Assembly (NCBI GenBank): GCA_003242275.1
Contig: QGUX01000181.1
Coordinates: forward strand, 1-7,369
Origin: Pseudomonadota bacterium
GTDB lineage: Bacteria; Pseudomonadota; Gammaproteobacteria; Steroidobacterales; Steroidobacteraceae
Reading direction: 5' to 3'
DNA: 7,369 nt
How positions within the stretch are numbered: position 1 is the first letter of the stretch; each line of letters starts with the position of its first letter. This document shows, in pieces, positions 5,615-7,369 of the stretch. The translations under genes were made by a program, and so were the position numbers. Below the pieces are notes generated by a model that worked only from the letters and a program-made list of their open reading frames with translations, searched no databases and had not been told where the DNA came from.

Positions 5615-6498
5615 GGTGCTTCCACTTCTTCGTTGTTGTCGTTGTCGTTGTCGTTGCCGGATCCGCCACCGCCATGCGGCAGCAGCGCATAGACGTCGGC
5701 GCGGCGCCGGCCGGTGAGCTGCGCCACCAGCGCCGCGGCGCGGCCGGGCGGCAGTTCGGCCGAAAGCAGGTCGAGCGCCCGGCGCACGAAGGCATCATCC
5801 GGTGCCGCCTCGCCGGCCGCGCCCGCCACCACCACCGTGATCTCGCCGCGCGCGAAATTCGTGTCGTTCGCCGCGATTTGCAGCAATGAACCGAGGGTGC
5901 CGCGGTATACGCTCTCGTGCATCTTGGTCAGCTCGCGCGCCACCGCGGCCTCGCGGTCGGCGCCGAAGGCTTCCTTCATGTCGGCGAGGGTCCCGGCAAT
6001 GCGATGCGGCGCCTCGAAGAACACCATGGTGCGGGCCTCGCCGGAGAGCGCGCGCAGCGCCGCGCGCCGCGCCGCCGCGCGCGCCGGCAGGAAGCCTTCG
6101 AAGCAGAAGCGCTCCACCGGCAGGCCGGACAGCGCCAGCGCCAGCAGCACCGCCGAAGGGCCGGGCACGGCCGAAACGGGCACGCCGGCGTCGATGGCGG
6201 CGCGCACCGTGAGGAAACCGGGATCGGATACCAGCGGCATGCCCGCGTCGGTGACCAGCGCCACCACGGCGCCCTCCTGCGCGCGCTCCACCAGCTCCCT
6301 GGCGCGCGCGGCCTCGTTGTGTTCGTGCAGCGAGACGAGCGGGCGATCGATGCCGAGCTGCCGCAGCAGGCCCGATGTATGTCGCGTATCCTCGGCGGCG
6401 AGGATGTCGGCGAATGCCAACACTTCGCGGGCGCGGGGCGAAAGATCCGCAAGATTGCCGATCGGCGTCGCGATCAGTTCGATTCGCCCCTGGGCCAT
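5611..6498 (-). CDS. rsmI: RsmI, 16S rRNA C1402 2'-O-methyltransferase
   Basis: A cytoplasmic SAM-dependent enzyme of the tetrapyrrole-methylase fold that methylates the 2'-OH of C1402 in 16S rRNA, the base also modified by RsmH. The 295-residue product carries the family blocks in order: IATPIGNLADLSPRA (9-23), LAAEDTRHTSGLL (33-45), SLHEHNE (56-62), ALVTDAGMPLVSDPG (80-94), VPGPSAVLLALALSGLP (111-127), FEGFLP (133-138), FFEAPHRI (160-167), and ARELTKMHE (187-195). A C-terminal helical domain follows (about 235-272). E. coli RsmI has 286 residues; the extra length here is a Gly-rich then Asn/Asp acidic tail encoded by a hexanucleotide repeat. The ATG at 6498 has only AGG very close by as a ribosome site. 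It lies 15 bases from the divergent lpoA start, and its stop overlaps the start of the downstream binding-protein gene. Confidence 0.96.
   Translation of the reverse strand: MAQGRIELIATPIGNLADLSPRAREVLAFADILAAEDTRHTSGLLRQLGIDRPLVSLHEHNEAARARELVERAQEGAVVALVTDAGMPLVSDPGFLTVRAAIDAGVPVSAVPGPSAVLLALALSGLPVERFCFEGFLPARAAARRAALRALSGEARTMVFFEAPHRIAGTLADMKEAFGADREAAVARELTKMHESVYRGTLGSLLQIAANDTNFARGEITVVVAGAAGEAAPDDAFVRRALDLLSAELPPGRAAALVAQLTGRRRADVYALLPHGGGGSGNDNDNDNNEEVEAP
5632..5658 (-). repeat. Hexanucleotide tandem repeat in the 3' end of rsmI
   Basis: On the plus strand GTTGTC occurs three times in perfect tandem (5635-5652), flanked by the imperfect units GTTGTT (5632-5637) and GTTGCC (5653-5658). 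On the coding strand it encodes the Asn-Asp run NDNDNDNN in the RsmI tail. Gain or loss of a unit keeps the frame, so length variation should be tolerated and would not affect the downstream overlapping start. Confidence 0.8.
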
Positions 6499-6513
6499 CC
6501 TATAATCTTACGC
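6499..6513. promoter_or_regulatory. 15-bp divergent rsmI/lpoA start region with TATAAT
   Basis: Only 15 bases separate the rsmI and lpoA start codons. On the plus strand they contain a perfect TATAAT at 6501-6506, placing transcription start at about 6512-6514, at or beside the lpoA ATG (6514). The matching -35 position inside rsmI reads TTCGAT (6478-6483, 17-bp spacer), a poor match. On the minus strand TAAGAT gives a weaker -10-like box (four of six) about six bases before the rsmI ATG, overlapping the first. Both promoters would thus compete for the same DNA and yield very short leaders. There is no Shine-Dalgarno before lpoA. Confidence 0.5.
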
Positions 6514-7369
6514 ATGCAGCCGCACCGCCACGCCACTTTCGGGACGCTCGTTGCGGGCGCGCTCCTTCTCCTGCTGGCCGCCTGCGCCACCACGCCCAGC
6601 GGCCCCGGTCCTGCCTCCGAAGCCCGCGCCGAAAGGCTGCTGCGCCAGGGCAACCTCGTCGAGGCCGCGCGCATGTACGAGGAGCTGGCGACCAACAACC
6701 CGCCACCGGCGCGCGACGGATTCGCGCTGAGCGCGGCGCGCGCCTGGCTCGATGCCGATCGTCCGGACGACGCGCAGCGCGCATTGGGCATCGCCAGCGT
6801 GCAGCTGCCGGACCAGCAGCGCTTCGAGCGCGAGCTGCTCGCCATCGAGATTGCCGCGGCGCGCGGCCAGTACCGCCTCGCCTTCCAGCAGGCCTCGCAG
6901 CTCGCCGAGCCGCCGCGGCGCGAGGATGCCATCCGCCTGTTCTACCTGCGCCAGCAGGTGGCGCTGCGCGCCGGCGAGGCCGGCGCCGCGGTGCAGGCCG
7001 GCATCGCGCGCGAGCGCGCGGCCGTCGACGAGAACGGCCGCATGCGCGCGCGCCGCGACCTGCTCACCGACCTGCGCGCCGCCATCGACCGCGGCCTGCG
7101 CATCGATCCGGCCGCCAGCCGCGATGCGCTGGAGCGCGGCTGGCTCGAGATCGCGCAGGTCGCCTCCACCGCGGGCCGCAGCCCGCTGTCCGCCCGCGCG
7201 ATGGTGGACCGGTGGCGGCAGCGCTTCCCCGGACATCCCGCCGCCACCATCGTCGACAGCGAGATCCTCGATCCGGCCGCGCGCGGCGGTGACGGCGGCG
7301 CGGCACTGGGCCGCGTGACCGGGCCGGTGGCGCTGCTGCTGCCCCTGTCCAATCCCGCCTATGCCGCAG
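6514..7369 (+). CDS. lpoA: LpoA (YraM/LppC), outer-membrane lipoprotein activator of PBP1A (5' part)
   Basis: LpoA is an outer-membrane lipoprotein that reaches through the periplasm to stimulate the bifunctional peptidoglycan synthase PBP1A. The 285 residues seen are about half the family length; the gene runs off the right edge. The start has a short basic/His n-region, a hydrophobic core GALLLLLAA and a lipobox LAAC with the acylated Cys at residue 24. Alanine at +2 suits outer-membrane sorting. Residues about 38-250 are helical and TPR-like (ERLLRQGNLVEAARMYEEL, ELLAIEIAAARGQYRLAFQQ), as in the LpoA N-terminal domain. The last residues, GPVALLLPLS (about 270-279), open the periplasmic-binding-like C-terminal domain. 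The ATG at 6514 is the only sensible start but lacks a Shine-Dalgarno sequence. The divergent pairing with rsmI matches the known yraL-yraM arrangement. Confidence 0.93.
   Translation, partial: MQPHRHATFGTLVAGALLLLLAACATTPSGPGPASEARAERLLRQGNLVEAARMYEELATNNPPPARDGFALSAARAWLDADRPDDAQRALGIASVQLPDQQRFERELLAIEIAAARGQYRLAFQQASQLAEPPRREDAIRLFYLRQQVALRAGEAGAAVQAGIARERAAVDENGRMRARRDLLTDLRAAIDRGLRIDPAASRDALERGWLEIAQVASTAGRSPLSARAMVDRWRQRFPGHPAATIVDSEILDPAARGGDGGAALGRVTGPVALLLPLSNPAYAA

Overview
The window is about 7.4 kb of very GC-rich chromosomal DNA from a gammaproteobacterium. The content is housekeeping: the head of the division and cell-wall (dcw) cluster, the RNase P RNA gene, and the rsmI/lpoA locus. 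LpoA is a lineage marker, because this outer-membrane activator of PBP1A is a gammaproteobacterial family. From memory, the order lpoA - rsmI - rnpB - mraZ - rsmH - ftsL - ftsI - murE also matches the Pseudomonas/Xanthomonas type of arrangement. I cannot name the species. Base composition and overlapping gene ends suit a high-GC lineage such as Xanthomonadales, Steroidobacterales or Nevskiales, but that is an inference.

Left part (1-3,840, minus strand, read right to left): the mraZ promoter and operator, then mraZ, rsmH, ftsL, ftsI and the first ~90 codons of murE. After a 31-nt gap between mraZ and rsmH, the rest are joined by stop/start overlaps (GTGATG, ATGA, GTGA), so they should form one translationally coupled operon. 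Upstream of mraZ there is a TTGACA -35 box followed by four TGGG repeats spaced exactly 10 bp apart, the expected pattern for an MraZ autoregulatory operator.

Middle (3,841-4,402): no protein gene. It holds rnpB on the minus strand (about 3,926-4,310), with its universally conserved blocks and P1 helix all recognisable. Between rnpB and mraZ is a short, less GC-rich leader region.

Right part (4,403-7,369): a plus-strand exported DUF3617 protein ends exactly where a minus-strand ModA-like solute-binding protein ends, with no base between the two stop codons. The binding protein lacks a signal peptide and its GTG start overlaps the rsmI stop (GTGA), so it is coupled to the 16S rRNA methyltransferase gene. 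rsmI and the plus-strand lpoA (cut by the window end) are divergent, with only 15 bp between start codons. Those 15 bp contain a perfect TATAAT, which predicts a nearly leaderless lpoA mRNA.

Functionally, ftsL/ftsI/murE (septal peptidoglycan) and lpoA (PBP1A activation) are cell-wall genes, while rsmH/rsmI (both modifying 16S C1402) and rnpB belong to the translation apparatus. I see no mobile element, CRISPR array, tRNA or phage gene and no convincing new multi-gene system. The least ordinary parts are the DUF3617/solute-binding pair lying between rnpB and rsmI, and the compact regulatory regions.
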